This document shows positions 11,173 through 23,370 of a DNA stretch of 64,000 bases, one piece after another. Position 1 is the stretch's first letter; every line of letters begins with the position of its first letter. The notes beneath the pieces were generated by a model, which did no database searches, was not told the origin of the DNA, and saw only the letters and a list, made by a program, of their open reading frames with translations. Position numbers and translations under genes: made by a program. Source of the DNA: Hypoxylon rubiginosum (lineage: Eukaryota; Ascomycota; Sordariomycetes; Xylariales; Hypoxylaceae); assembly GCA_902806565.1 (NCBI GenBank), contig CADCXA010000041.1, forward strand, positions 806,001 to 870,000, written 5' to 3'.

Positions 11173-13113
11173 ATGGAACAGCAGCACCAAAGTCACATGT
11201 CTCTTCCTCCGCCGACTCGCGATCAGAAGCACGGCCTCTTTCAGCCAGAACTTCGACACGTATCGCCGCCGTCCGATCCAACGGTTGGCATGTTCGATCG
11301 CCTTGACCGGCCGTTTAAACTTCCGCTATATCCTCCACCGTCCTATGCGCAAGCTCACGACCCGACCGTCTTAAGGTTTCCAGATCCCCCCAAGACCGAG
11401 CTCGCGCCCATCAAATCGATAAATGCGCAGAGCGACGACGAGACGAAACCCGGCAATAACCATCATCTCCCTTCTCTATCCACCCTAACAGCCTCGTCCG
11501 CTCCTCTCTATACTCCGTCTCATCCGCCAGAACCGGCTTACTCTCCTCCGGAGCCGCCACCCCTTACTCACTGGCCGAGTTTAAATCCCCTAACGGCCTA
11601 TTATACGCCGAGTCACGTCCACGATGCAGACTCGCCTATGCGGATGGATGTAGACGCTCACAGCAGTAGCGGCGCGAGCGCTCCGTCGCCTGATCGCTTC
11701 CAGGATGGACGGGCCAGTAGTGTCAGTTTGGATGATCCAGACGTACGAATGGCCGCCGAAGCTTTGGGCGACTTACGGGCAGGTCAGTTATTACCAGTCG
11801 CTTGTCATGACTGACAGTCTGTCACATATCATCTACCAGAATGTTGGTAGCACTAACAATCAAGATTCTCAGACTTTGTCTCATCTCCTCCCAACAGACA
11901 CACCCCAGCACCTGGATCGCCACGTTCCCAAACGATTGGGGTCCACCCCGAACCGCTCATCTCGCTACTGACCACCTCTCACCCTTTACTTGCTACCACT
12001 ATCGAAGGCGCCACTTCCGCCTACGTCAGTTCCAAGAACTATTCGCCCAGGTTCAAATCGGGCGCTGAATACGTCGAGGGATATGTCATTCCCATTGCCA
12101 ATACCGTCGGATCGGTCGGCCGTGTCACCGGCGTAGAAGGCGGTTTTCGATGGTTTCTAGGGGGTGGAAGAAGACACAAGTCACAAAGCTCGGATCACGA
12201 AGAGGGTTCCAACAAGCGTAGGCGGGTTGATGGATCTGGCACCTTCAAAGAAACCACACCGGAGCCGGGATCTGGCATGCAAACACCGAGGGCCTCTTTC
12301 GACAACTTTCACGATCGTCGCCTGTCGGTAGCGAGCACCGTAGATACTCTACCAGCATATGACGAGTTTCGGTCTCCACCGTATGCCGAACACTTTACGA
12401 CGTCCGAGACTCGCCCTAATGGTGCAGCATGGCAATCCCGTCTCATCATGTCGACATCCGGGCTAAGTATTGCCATGAGCGAGGAAAGCTTACGTAGTCT
12501 CAAGTACTGTCTGAGCTGGCTTCGATGGGCCAATGTTCGCATCGGGAATGTTATCAACGCTCTTAAATCCACGATGGAGAAATATGAGAGGACTGAACCT
12601 AGATCGACGAACGGCGACCACCCAATGGATGGCACATCTACAAACGAATCCGCAGATAGAAGCCAACTCGCAGCTAAGATTGCCGACCTCAAGATGGACG
12701 TGCTCAGAACACTTCAAGATGTCATCAATACAGTTAGCAGATATGCGGGTGGCGCCCTGCCGGAGAATGCGCGGGAGCTGGTTCGACGACACCTCATGAG
12801 CCTGCCCCAAAGATTCAAGGTCGCAAACATGATCAACGACGGCCAGCAGGACGGTCATCGCGCCGAGACAGGTGGGGAGGAATGTCAAGAAACCCAAGAG
12901 AAGGAGACGCGCGAAAATGCTCAGCGGGTGCTAGTGCTCGCTAAGGAAGGCCTCGATATGATGGCTCAAGTCTCTGGTGTTCTTGACGGTACCATCATCA
13001 GCGCTGAGGAGTGGTGCGAACGACTGGGCAGGCGAAAGCGGGACCAACGAGAAACTCTACTCGGAAGTTCACATATGCCCCCGGCGCCATTAGACGAGGT
13101 GAAGATTGGCTGA
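11173..13113 (+). CDS. opi1: Opi1-family transcriptional regulator of phospholipid synthesis
   Basis: Two exons, 11173-11782 and 11873-13113, joined across a 90-nt intron that restores the sequence ...EALGDLRAD-FVSSPP..., giving 616 aa. The start is the first ATG of the ORF. The N-terminal third is proline/serine-rich and holds the conserved blocks LPSLSTLT, LNPLTAYYTPS and SLDDPDVRMAAEALGDLRA. The C-terminal half has the family core: PLISLLTTSHPLLATTIEG, YVEGYVIPIANTVGSVGRVTGVEGG with GFRWFLGGGRR, a basic KRRR segment, and SLRSLKYCLSWLRWAN near residue 400. In yeast Opi1 binds ER phosphatidic acid and represses INO1 and other Ino2/Ino4 targets. Whether the filamentous protein keeps this circuit is not visible here. 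Confidence 0.93.
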
Positions 13114-14249
13114 ATGGGTGCGAATAAAAATGAAGTACGAAAACATTAGGCGTTTGGCGGAAAAGAGATAAAATTTTCGATGAACATAAAAGGGAGTCAT
13201 AAAAAGTCGAAGAGGAACACCGACGGATGAGACGAAGAGCCGAGGCTCAAATTCCGCTAACTAGCGATGGATTTGGACTCGGTGATCTTGAACGAAACGA
13301 CTTACCACTCAGCTCACCTATACGCTGACGAACTTTGGTCTCACTTTGACCTACCACACATCACTTATACTCTCCTTGCTGTTATGCATCTTACTAGAGA
13401 TGCAGCTTATACCCAGACAGTAGATATCAGAAGCGTTCCGTTGTCGGGCGTTGTGGTACTGCTCTTGCTGTCTCTTCTGCAAAATTTATGCTTCTATTCG
13501 AACAAGGTCATATACTATCGGGAGAGTATGGTTTACGGCTTTTAGCGAGATGTTTTATCATGGGATTATGCATTCGGGGTTGTTTCCGGTCTCTGTATTT
13601 CTCTTTATATACGGCAAACGGTTGGGGGGGTTGTGTCAAAAATACACTTGCACGTCTTGGACATAGCAGCATGATATTCTCCGCGAAGACCGAATAGATC
13701 ACCCTTTTACTGCGGGGAACCAATAACCGATCTGTCTTCAATCTTGAATGTGCATTCGTGAACGATGTACTAAATGACCTGGTTACAGCGAATGTTGTGC
13801 CTGACTATTATTTACCCCTTTTCTGTAGCCCCGTCTTACTTCAACCTACGTACTTCAAGTTCCAGTGTCTCTGATGTGAATTTATCATTAGGCGAAGGAC
13901 AAGGGGTGAGTCTAATCCCTTTAGACTAGGTATTCATGCAATATGTCTTTGTTGTAAACCCGCGGTTCAAGGGGTAGGTTCAAGGGGTAGACAAAGTCGT
14001 CTCAATTGTGTTACAATAGTCAATTGAGCAGGAGTATCTGCAGCAATGGAATTGTTTTTCCAAGGCATTGTATTAATACTCGTCTCTGACGACTGCAACG
14101 TTGCATCTGAACGCATGGCCGTTACACTAACCGCCTAAGTGTCGCTGCTTTCTCACAGTCGTTCCAAGTTACCAACCTCTGTCACCGCGTTCGTACACAG
14201 TTTTGCAATTATCCTCCTACAGTTCCCCCCCTTCCGATCATAAGCAAAG
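13114..14249. other. Intergenic; one 13-bp tandem duplication
   Basis: No convincing gene. A 92-codon ORF at 13267-13545 has a hydrophobic end but no recognisable family and is probably chance. A perfect 13-bp tandem duplication of GTTCAAGGGGTAG occupies 13965-13990. Confidence 0.4.
13965..13990. repeat. 13-bp tandem duplication
   Basis: GTTCAAGGGGTAG occurs twice in tandem without a mismatch, in the spacer downstream of the Opi1-like gene. Confidence 0.9.
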
Positions 14250-14711
14250 ATGGTGTGCCCCATCATGGAGGCCAGCTGTCTCTGCTCTCGGGGAATCAAA
14301 GGAGTATTGAAGACATTCAGACGAATGCGATCTGGCAGATGTGCGACTTGTGGAATTGCGCGTCATCGGGAAGGGAAGATATTAAAAGATGTTCCTAAAA
14401 GCCTGAAATCCTTTTTAGAGGCAGACAAGTCTTTTCCGAATGTGAGAAGACGTCGTGACGATGACACCTCACATCTCCTCTCGGTCCTTAGAGTTGTTGG
14501 CAAATTCTCTAACGGGCTGGACTACGAAGAGGAGAAGAAAGTTACGGAGAGGGTCTACACCCAGCTATTGCTGGAATGCAGTCCCTTGGTAGATCCAGAG
14601 GTAAGCCTCAAACAGCTTCCAGAAGAAGCTTACTGCCATCTCTACATTATCCTGAACGAGCACCTTGGCCCGTCATTCAGGAGTCACTCTTTTCATTCTA
14701 TGCCTTTTTAA
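14250..14711 (+). CDS. Hypothetical protein, 153 aa
   Basis: A single ORF that I do not recognise. The N-terminus carries cysteine pairs (CLC near 11, CATC near 32) followed by a basic stretch. The middle has acidic/basic heptad-like sequence (DYEEEKKVTERVYTQLLLE, about 92-110) that could be helical. The last 15 or so residues look like read-through, so a splice site before the stop is possible. It may be a small real gene or a gene fragment. Nothing in the neighbourhood suggests a role. Confidence 0.3.
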   Translation: MVCPIMEASCLCSRGIKGVLKTFRRMRSGRCATCGIARHREGKILKDVPKSLKSFLEADKSFPNVRRRRDDDTSHLLSVLRVVGKFSNGLDYEEEKKVTERVYTQLLLECSPLVDPEVSLKQLPEEAYCHLYIILNEHLGPSFRSHSFHSMPF

Positions 14712-15330
14712 AGGCCGGGTTTTATATGGCCCTCGGGTCATTTTCTGTTTTCTATTGGTATACATGGGTTATCTGTTTATAGGTAAGGTACCTAAGTTTC
14801 TCTTCAAAATGCACCTAGTTACCAGGCCAGCATGGCCAAGCACATATACACATTAGCATTAGCAAGACAATTATGTTTAACTATTGAGCTAATAAAATTT
14901 TGTTCGTATTTGGTATTTGCTTTAAATTTGCCATATACATGTATGCCGAGCTGCTCTTTGGATTCCTGTTACGTAGAAACCATGACGTTATTGCGTAGGG
15001 GGGTCCAAGTCGAGCAGCCATCAGCATACAGGGGGGATGGCATGCAGGATGAGGTTATCTTCCTATGGTTATGAAAAGCTATAAATGATAGTGAGGGTGA
15101 TGGAATGTTTATAAGAGCTTTATTCATATCTATAATTGGAGCCCCTGATAAGTTGAAGCTTTGTTGCTGGCGGACGACAATGTAAATGCTATATTTCTAA
15201 ACAAGCAACTGTAAATTGATTCGAGTTTCTGAGAAGTCTATTTTAATCAGTGCCAACTCCTATCTCTATCATCTGAACCGTTACGTACTTAGGTGCTCGC
15301 GATTCACTCTGAAAAGTCTTGCGCGGCTGC
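14712..15330. other. Intergenic, convergent 3' ends
   Basis: Lies between the hypothetical ORF and the leftward acetyltransferase. AT-rich pieces and short ORFs only; nothing recognised. Confidence 0.35.
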
Positions 15331-15960
15331 TCACGGCTGAGAATGAGATGGCTGGGGCAGTCGTCGCATAAAATTTTCGATGCGCTTCCCATCGTCTATA
15401 AGAAGGGACTCTAGGAGTTCGAACCCGTGCTTTTGATACAGAGGAGTCCCGGCCGGGCTTGCGGTCAGGAATGCCTCGACACCCTCCTCGTCGGCTTTCG
15501 TCAATCCCCAGCGCAGGAGCTTCGTGCCGGCCCCTCTCCTCTGACATTCCTTTCGGGCGCCGAGCATCACGAGATACCAGTGCGGGCGGTCCCCCATAAT
15601 CTCTTTCTGCTTCTTGTCCATCAAGCCGAAGACCTCCTCGGCGAAGGCTACATCGGCTTCTTCCGGCCAGCTAAGCCTTGGTGGCGGAGGTGAAGATGTA
15701 GGCGTGAGCGGCTGCCGCCATTTGCTGAACGCGAGAACCTTTTCCGGGCTCGAAGAAGTCGGATCGGTTATCACGTAAAAATGCGTATTTGGATCTTGCA
15801 GATCGCGGTCTAACGATTTTAACCAGAATGCCCGCACGCTCTCTGATGAAGGAGGGTGGAAGACACGAAGGTTTATTGGGTGGTCGCCGAACGCGTCAAA
15901 ATATGCGTCTATGATAGATGGAATGTCTGAAAGGGTGGCCTTTCGCGGTTCGAGCGACAT
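15331..15960 (-). CDS. GNAT-family N-acetyltransferase
   Basis: A single-exon protein of 209 aa from Met MSLEPRKAT at 15960; an in-frame ATG at 15981 would add seven residues. The GNAT core is clear. The N-terminal strand-helix LRKATLSDIPSIIDAYFDAF-like block is at about 3-25. The acetyl-CoA pyrophosphate loop (Q/R-x-x-G-x-G/A) is ECQRRGAGTKLLRWGL at about 139-154. The final strand-turn reads SPAGTPLYQKHGFE at about 167-180, as in many fungal small-molecule acetyltransferases. The substrate cannot be told from sequence. It stands alone, with no operon-like or cluster neighbours. Confidence 0.88.
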   Translation of the reverse strand: MSLEPRKATLSDIPSIIDAYFDAFGDHPINLRVFHPPSSESVRAFWLKSLDRDLQDPNTHFYVITDPTSSSPEKVLAFSKWRQPLTPTSSPPPPRLSWPEEADVAFAEEVFGLMDKKQKEIMGDRPHWYLVMLGARKECQRRGAGTKLLRWGLTKADEEGVEAFLTASPAGTPLYQKHGFELLESLLIDDGKRIENFMRRLPQPSHSQP

Positions 15961-17143
15961 TGCAATTGTAGTCTGATACACCAGGTAGCTGATACAACTC
16001 GGTAGGTATAATATACGCTCAAAGACTTAGCCGAACACAATGTACAGTGACTTGATATAGAGATTGAATATCGTGGGCTTACTACTCTAATGGAGTGATT
16101 AAGGTAAGTAGTGTATGACTCAGACCGAATCGCACCGAGTGTAGCCTAGGTAGCTTAACACTAAGGATTTCTTGCATAAAGTGCATAATAGTACGAGATA
16201 GGGATGGTAAGTGAAAGTAGCTCTTTTGTGCTTGGTATCAGGGGTATCATAATCGTCTCTTGATCTTGTGCAATTGGCTGGCCCTATCCAGGTAAACTGA
16301 CTGAATAGAGAAGAGACCCACGTTACATTAGTGTAAATAGACTAGGCAACGATGTTCGTGGAGCCCCGTGGAGCCCCGTGAATTCAACAAATGCCGAGGA
16401 CCCCCGCAGCGACGTAGAGCTCATCGGGGAAGGTCAGATCAGATAGAAGAGGAGTCGAAACATCCAGAGCTCTGTGCGGAAGACTTGGTATTGTGAACTA
16501 CGGAGGCATGAGTTCACCTAAGTCGCCCGAAGGAGGCTGTGAGGGTCATCCTGGCGGTCTAGTACGAGAACTAGCTGGTTTGAAGCTGCTAGGCTCGACG
16601 AGAAAGCCGGCAAATATCTACGGCCGAGGGCAATACGTTATATAACTACTTAATTAAGGACGAGATCCGTGAGGGGTGATAGCTGCATGTATTCTTCACC
16701 TAACATCAGTCTGTTCTCGAATCTCCCATATTGCTGCCAAGGTGAGAATATCCGGTCGACAGGCTAGCCAAGCCCACCTGTTTCTACCCCAGAAACCGCA
16801 TGCGAGGTAACGTGGTCTTTAATATACCCGTGCATATGTCTGAAGTTCCTGTACCAGCGACCTGGTAGTGGATAAACACATGGTCATATATTGCGATTGG
16901 GGTGCCTTACTGCAATGTACCATCGTTTAAACGGTTAGTGATGATAGACTGGGGAGTATGAAACCGTACTGCCCCAGAGATATGCAATGCGTCAAGTTAA
17001 TATCCAAGATATAGGTTAATATAACAGAATAACAACAAGCGGCTGATATGGGATCCTTCTTAAATGGGACGTTGGGTAGCGGAGAAAGTTCCGCTGCCAT
17101 GCTTTCTCTTGCTCAGCTTCAGTATCATCTCGGGCAAGTGACA
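15961..17143. other. Intergenic between divergent genes
   Basis: About 1.2 kb serving as shared upstream region for the acetyltransferase and the FAD oxidoreductase. A 10-bp tandem duplication of GTGGAGCCCC lies at 16359-16378. I see no further gene. Confidence 0.4.
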
Positions 17144-19198
17144 ATGGGTTGGAACTGGCTCTCGATAGGCGCGAGTCTTTTGACACTAGTCAGCGGTGTC
17201 AAGTCATCGCCGCCCCTCGTCGAGCGAACATGGAACGGTACCGAATACGGTTGTAAATGCTATCTGGGCGACGAATGCTGGCCAAGCGATAGCTCTTGGG
17301 CGGGTCTGAATTCGACGGTGGACGGTAACCTCGTCGTTACCATCCCGCCCGGCGCGTCGTGCCACAGTGTAAGTAGGAACAAGAGCGAACCTAGATACCA
17401 AGGCTCAGCAACGAGTGTAAATAATGCTGACCTGGATCAACTTAGACATTCGAGGGTCCCCTTGGTACACTCTCAACCTATGATGCTGCCGCTTGCGCAG
17501 ATACAACGGCCATGTTCGCCGATGAATCATGGACGTGGGTTTTCTCCCCCTTTTCTCTTTTCCGATCAGAAACATGTTAACAAAGTAGCATAGCGTGGAG
17601 AGGCCCGCGGCAGCTTTGTGGACGTACTTCACCAACGATACCTGCAGGCCGACAGGCAATCCCTCCGAGTCTTGTACTCTTGGGTATTATGGCTTGTATG
17701 TGATCGTGGCTAAGACAAGAGACCACATCAAGGCAGGTGTGGACTTCGCTAGGGAAAACAACCTGCGATTGATTATCCGAAATACTGGTCACGACTTCAT
17801 TGGACGTAGCACGGGATGGGGCGCGTTAGTGATCAACACGCATAGCTTCCAAGATATCGAGTTCATCGCCGAGTTTAGCGGCCCTGGAGATTACCACTCC
17901 CAGGCCGTGACGATAGGTGCGGGTGTCCAGGGTCGAGCACTGCTTAGGCAAGCTCACGAGCAGGACCCGCCTATAATAGTGTTGACTGGAGAATGTCCGG
18001 TGAGTAGTCGATAGAGGTTGTATAGGCGAAATGAAAGCTAACGGGCGCATAGACAGTTGGCGTGGCTGGTGGGCTCATCCAAGGCGGTGGCCACGGCCCG
18101 CTTACACCAACCTACGGCATGGTTGCAGATACTGCGCTATCATTTGACGTGGTGACAGCAGCCGGCGAATTCCTCACTGCGAACGCGGATGAGAATCCCG
18201 ACCTCTTCTGGGCCTTGAAGGGAGGTGGACCGTCAGCGTTCGCCGTGGTACTTTCCGTGACCATGAAAACGTTCCCGGAACAAGCATCGCACGGGGTTGT
18301 CATCGAGATCAATTCGACACATACCAGTGACCCAGAGGTGTTCTGGGAGGGTGTCAGGGTGTTCCATAAGCACGCAAACAGTATTGTCGATGCTGGTCTG
18401 TACGCTTATTTCGAGCTCTCGGAGATGCGCCTGCATGTAAAGCCTATTGTTGGTTTTATGAAAGAACCTACAGATGTGGCATCGGCTCTGCAGCCCTTAT
18501 TTGACGAGTTCAAGTCTAAAGGGATTCCGCACTCGACGTACGAAAACCAATACCCGTCGTTATTTGACTTGTATAGCGACCTATTCGAAGATGAGGGGGC
18601 CGGTACTTCAGCTCTCACGGGCGGATGGATGTTTTCCCACCAGGATGTCGAAGAGAATAACGATGGGATTATCGAGGCCTTCAGGACGGTGATGTCGCCA
18701 CGCGATGACATGCAAAGTCAGGGATTCATTATTGGGCACCTCTGGGACGCTGGTCATAGTGTGCCAGTCTCGAACAGTGCAACGAACCCGAGATTTAGAA
18801 GTTCCACCAACTTTGCTATCGTTGCGCTCCCGGTGCCCATCGGCGCAACCTTGGCCCAGAAAGAGGACCTTCAAAACGTGTTGACCAACATCCAGGATGC
18901 TGCAATGAGGAAGGCTGGACCAAACGGGTGTGCCTATGTGAACGAGGTATGTTTGCTGTCGCTGTCGCTGTTGCTGTTAGGAACTGCGAACACGACATTT
19001 TCATGATGCTGACAGCTTCTCTAGGGCGATCCATACCAGCCTGATTGGCAATATAATTTCTGGGGTTCAGAATACCCGAAATTGCTCGAGTTACGCAAGA
19101 AGTGGGATCCTAATGGAGTCTTTTATGCTGTATCAACACCAGGCACTGAAGACTGGGAGGTGATCGAGTATGGTACAAGGCTGTGCCGTAAAACCTGA
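17144..19198 (+). CDS. Secreted FAD-linked oxidoreductase (BBE/VAO-like)
   Basis: Five exons: 17144-17368, 17446-17534, 17594-17999, 18053-18946 and 19025-19198. Introns are 77, 59, 53 and 78 nt and all phases close. I prefer ATG 17144 because it opens a good signal peptide (MGWNWLSIGASLLTLVSG); an in-frame ATG at 17048 gives a 32-residue extension. The product is 595 aa. A short Cys-rich segment (CKCYLGDECWP) precedes the FAD_binding_4 domain with ALWTYFTNDTC, IRNTGHDFIGRS (the His that binds FAD covalently in this family) and GGLIQGGGHGPL. The C-terminus ends in a BBE-type motif (YWGSEYPKLLELRKKWDPNGVFYA-like). Substrates range from sugars to alkaloid or polyketide alcohols and cannot be assigned. 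Confidence 0.92.
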
Positions 19199-19793
19199 CC
19201 AAAGGTTCCATTCGAAATTTGGCCTCGCTGTTCCTTGGTATGGGTTGAGTGGGCGAAGGTAGAATACCGGTACACAGATACACGCATGGGAATGAGACTA
19301 GAGAATGAGACTAGAAATAAAGGCTGTCGACGATGTAGTTGTAAAGGTTGTTTAGATATGAAATTAAACAGTCAAGTAGATTATATGAAATATGCACTGA
19401 GAAGATATGCAGTAATAAAAACTGACGTCAGTTTCGTCCCAAGCAATTTCGCAAGACGGGGTTTGTTACGAAATGAGGGGCAAGAGGAGATCCCTCCGCT
19501 CTTCGTACCTGGGAGGTACTCTTAGTCGCATTAAAGCTATAGCACCCTTACCTGCCCACCCCTCTCCCTACAGCTTCAGCCCCACCATTCGATTTGCCCT
19601 GAATTGCCAGACAGACCAGAGCACCAACTACGAAACCCGCGCTGGCGATGATAACGAGGTGCCCGACTACATAAGAACGCAGATCTGCCGAGCGTCATTG
19701 CTCCTTTCGTAAGGCGGAAAGATCATGTATGCGCCAAATTGAACGAACTTTCAACGTCGCCTCGACAAGGAAAACCTCCTGAAATAGTACGAC
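19199..19793. other. Intergenic upstream of Gtr1
   Basis: 3' end of the FAD oxidoreductase and promoter of the GTPase gene. No gene or repeat recognised. Confidence 0.4.
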
Positions 19794-21029
19794 ATGGCCG
19801 ACCTCGATGCCTCGACGCCCAGCTTGGGCATGCCTACCGACATTCGGAACGAAGTCAAGAAACCCAAGAAGAAGAAGGTCTTACTTATGGGCAAGAGTGG
19901 CTCCGGGAAGTCGAGTATGAGGAGTATTATATTTAGTAACTATATCGCAAGGGATACCCGACGTCTGTAAGTCTGTGAGGTCCTCTGACATGTAGTTCGA
20001 GCCGCATTCGATAGGACTATCGCGAGACTAATCTATTGTCTACCACCCCCGCAGCGGTGCAACTATTGATGTCGACCTCTCGCATGTCAAATTCCTGGGG
20101 AACCTGACTCTGAACCTTTGGGACTGCGGCGGTCAGGAAGCTTTTATGGAGAACTACCTCTCTCAACAGCGCGTCCACGTCTTTTCCAACGTCGGTGTTT
20201 TGATCTACGTATTCGACATAGAATCCCGAGACGTGGATCGAGACATGGCTACCTATGTCTCCATCATATCTGCCCTGACGCAGTTTTCTCCTACTGCCAA
20301 GGTCTACGTGCTTATCCACAAGATGGACCTCATAAGCCCGCATGCTCGAGAGGCTGTCTTCGTCGACCGCGTGCGACTTGTTCGACAGAAGACCTCGGAA
20401 TTCATACAGGGTGCTGGATATACGGGCGAGCTAGACCTAATACCCTTCGCTACCTCCATATGGGACCAGTCACTGTATAAGGCGTGGGCTAGCATCATCC
20501 ATGATCTCGTACCAAACCTATCTGTAATCGAATCGCAGCTGGGGTCCCTGGGAATATTAATCGAAGCTGAAGAGCTTCTCCTGTTTGAGCGGACTAGCTT
20601 TCTCGTCGTGTCGAATTGGACATCGGAAGAAGGCCAGAACAACCCAACGGGAGACCGTCAAGAACGTATCTCGAACATCCTCAAACACTTTAAGCAGAGC
20701 ATTAGTCGATTCACCGGCACTCCTCGAAACGCAGAACAGTTTACCTTGATGGTAGGTGGATTTTTCTTTGTATTTTGTTCCAACGTTTCTCTAGAATAGA
20801 AGCACAAGTCTCTTCGATCGGCCACTAATACTCTCATTAATAGGAGCACAAAGCCGGTTCCAGATTCTCCATGTTCGCCTGCAAGTTTACCACTAACACC
20901 TATCTCATGGTAATTCTGCCACCCGGTGAGGCGAGATTCAATTCAGCCAAGCTGAACTGCCAGATTGCTCGAGAGAGCTTCAAGTTCTTAGATGGGCCTG
21001 TGACTCCTGGCCAGAACTACAACTCTTAG
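19794..21029 (+). CDS. gtr1: Rag-type small GTPase Gtr1 (EGO/TORC1 pathway)
   Basis: Three exons, 19794-19966, 20055-20751 and 20844-21029, giving 351 aa; introns are 88 and 92 nt. The G1 loop is GKSGSGKSS (residues 33-41), followed by [23 protein letters not shown] (switch I region). G3 is WDCGGQE, and the G4 position is HKMD. The C-terminal Gtr1/RagA roadblock-like domain follows and ends with [11 protein letters not shown]. Gtr1 pairs with Gtr2 on the vacuole surface and signals amino-acid sufficiency to TORC1. The G3 WDCGGQE and length match RagA/B orthologues rather than RagC/D. Gtr2 is not in the window. Confidence 0.95.
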
Positions 21030-22341
21030 CCAAGACACAACCTGCGAAGATATTTGTTTTGAGCCAGGAATGGCTTCAATACCTTTGCATAGCATTCTTT
21101 AACGAGATATCTGCCTAGGTACATCTCGACTATGATATCCTGCTATGAGAGCTCGATATTCGCGAGGATACATGAGTGTGCTAGAGAGCTGAGCACAGCT
21201 AACTTCGAAGGGGCAACTTCTATAAAGACCAGAGTGAGATCTTACGGAGTGAAGAAAGGCGGATGGTTCATGATCGAAGCTTGGCTGTCCTAACCTTTGC
21301 AGGTCTGGCAAAGACCACTACCGGAATTAGGGAGGTGTCTAGACCTAGCGCCACAGAGCATATGTGAGAGGCATTGAGCGATGACAATGCAAGTTGCCCT
21401 GAGTGCGGCGATGGCCGTGTGCAGTTGAATCACGGCACGTTTATCTCTAGTGTAGCTTCATTGGCCTTATCAGTGTCAAGACGGGAGCTTTGACGTGGTA
21501 TGGCCTGGTCCCTGACGATCGGCGTACCTCCTAGATTAGGAAGGTTGGTGCTCAGAAGCTCCCAGCCAATTACAGTCTGTCACGCAGTCGGCCCTAGACA
21601 GTAAGACTGTTTTGATAAAAGGGTCTAGCTACGTAAGGCAACTAATGAGGTAGCTAATAACGACAACATGTACTTGATTGTGATGAATATTGGTGTATCT
21701 GAAGGGCATGATGGGTCTAGTAGCTCGACGGCTTGTCTTGGTTACGGTCCTTATAAAACCACTGTCGCCAGAACCTGCATAGTGTTTGCTATGCCAAGTA
21801 ATATGGGGCATCTGGATATCTTGTTACTGTCGCACATAGAATACCTTTCCCCAGTTCCTGACGATCGCCGCCCTATCTATCTCTCAGCGCGACTTTGATA
21901 CCACCACGGCTTGATCAATTGGGCAGGTCCTGCTCAGCTTAGCACCATGTAACCCGCATGTCGTTATTTCAAGGCATTACATGCCGCGGTTGACCTACAT
22001 ACCTATCGGCATGCTCCTATAGACGTCCAAATCCGTGAGACCTGCCTTGATATTCACGCCCATTGGCCCCAACGGCCTCCAGGTTTCGCGGAGTTGGCGC
22101 TTGCGGGTGAATATACTAGCTGAAATATAGTGTGTTCAGGACGGGATACTGGCAAAGCCGGAAGAGATAGACGGAGAGCCTAGATCTGGTCACAAGTTTA
22201 AAAAGGGTCTGCTTTCCGTGTATGACTCGAGACCACTGTTCTCCAGTCTTGGTATCACCAGGTCACACGACTGATTGCTTATCTCGTGGCAACTCTTGAC
22301 GCCCTTGAAAGTTATTCGTGACCATCTTCAGCATATTCATC
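21030..22341. other. Intergenic, nothing recognised
   Basis: About 1.3 kb with only short ORFs. It includes one copy of the dispersed CCTAGGTA word near 21114. The last 150 bases presumably hold the promoter of the secreted nuclease. Confidence 0.35.
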
Positions 22342-23059
22342 ATGAAGTTCTCGTCTACTTTCGGCGGTCTCCTGTCCGCGAGCGTGGTCATCGCCGCGCC
22401 GATGCCAGCCCCCGTCGCTGCGCCTATGCCTATGCCGACTCCGGTGAGTAAACCTACCCAAGTTATACCACAAAGCTCCGTACTCGGAAATGCACAAAAC
22501 TAACAGACAACTCTAGCCTGGAATCCCGTCCGCCTCGTCCGCCAAGTCGCAGCTGGCCAGCCTCACCGTCGCCACGTCGGTCGACACCACCACCTACGAC
22601 CGCGACCTGTTCCCGACGTGGGACACCATCACGGGCACCTGCAACACGCGCGAGTACGTGCTCAAGCGCGACGGCGCCAGCGTCGTGGTCGGGTCGGACT
22701 GCTACCCGACCAGCGGCACCTGGACGAGCCCCTACGACGGCGCCAAGTGGACGGCCCCGTCCGACGTCGACATCGACCACATGGTGCCCCTCAAGAACGC
22801 CTGGATCTCGGGCGCGAGCAAGTGGACCACGGCCAAGCGCGAGCAGTTCGCCAACGACGTCACCCGGCCCCAGCTCTGGGCCGTCACCGACAACGTCAAC
22901 TCGTCCAAGGGCGACAAGTCCCCCGACTCGTGGAAGCCGCCGCTGCAGAGCTTCTACTGCACCTACGCGAGCGCCTACGTCGCCGTCAAGAGCTACTGGG
23001 CGCTGACTATCACCTCGGCCGAGAAGACGGCTCTTACAAGCATGCTGAACACTTGTTAG
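22342..23059 (+). CDS. Secreted HNH-like nuclease of the DUF1524 family
   Basis: Two exons, 22342-22443 and 22517-23059 (73-nt intron), giving 214 aa. Residues 1-19 form a signal peptide (MKFSSTFGGLLSASVVIAAP), followed by a Pro/Met-rich linker. The DUF1524/GmrSD C-terminal-like nuclease core holds DIDHMVPLKNAW (about 119-130), with the HNH-type Asp-His, then RPQLWAVTDNVNSSKGDKSPDSW, the Asn/Lys/Asp set usual for the family. Four or more Cys suggest disulfides in an exported protein. Related fungal proteins are extracellular nucleases. The second exon ends nearly every codon in C or G, unlike every neighbouring gene, so GC content jumps sharply here. Either strong translational selection or recent acquisition would explain that. 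Confidence 0.9.
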
Positions 23060-23370
23060 ATATACGCTAGGAAGTAGAAGCCAAGGACATAAGGCTTGCC
23101 TGTCTGAGGGAACGTACATCGTATCGGACTTCACAATACTATCAGAGAAGATAGCGAGTTTAAGATAGCTAATGTCAATCACAAGGCAGGGTTTGCCTAG
23201 CATATGTGGGATCATTTCCTTTAATTATCGTGATAGTCGACGTAATTCTTTTTAATGTGTCTATGCATGCCTACCTAGCACATAATACCATGGCCAGGCA
23301 AAAGACCCAGCAACCGTAGCTCTCTATTGTGCAACAAACGCCTAACTCACTAATGCCATCGCGCCCGCAT
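23060..23370. other. Short convergent intergenic region
   Basis: Joins the 3' ends of the nuclease and the Shp1-like gene. Nothing else seen. Confidence 0.4.

Noticed and set aside
13267..13545. 92-codon ORF with hydrophobic C-terminus
   Set aside because: No family resemblance and a hydrophobic segment of the sort chance T-rich frames give.
22463..23215. 250-codon open frame on the minus strand
   Set aside because: It is antisense to the GC3-rich nuclease gene, is made of Arg/Gly/Val/Ala-rich low-complexity sequence, and exists only because C/G-ending codons avoid stops on the other strand.
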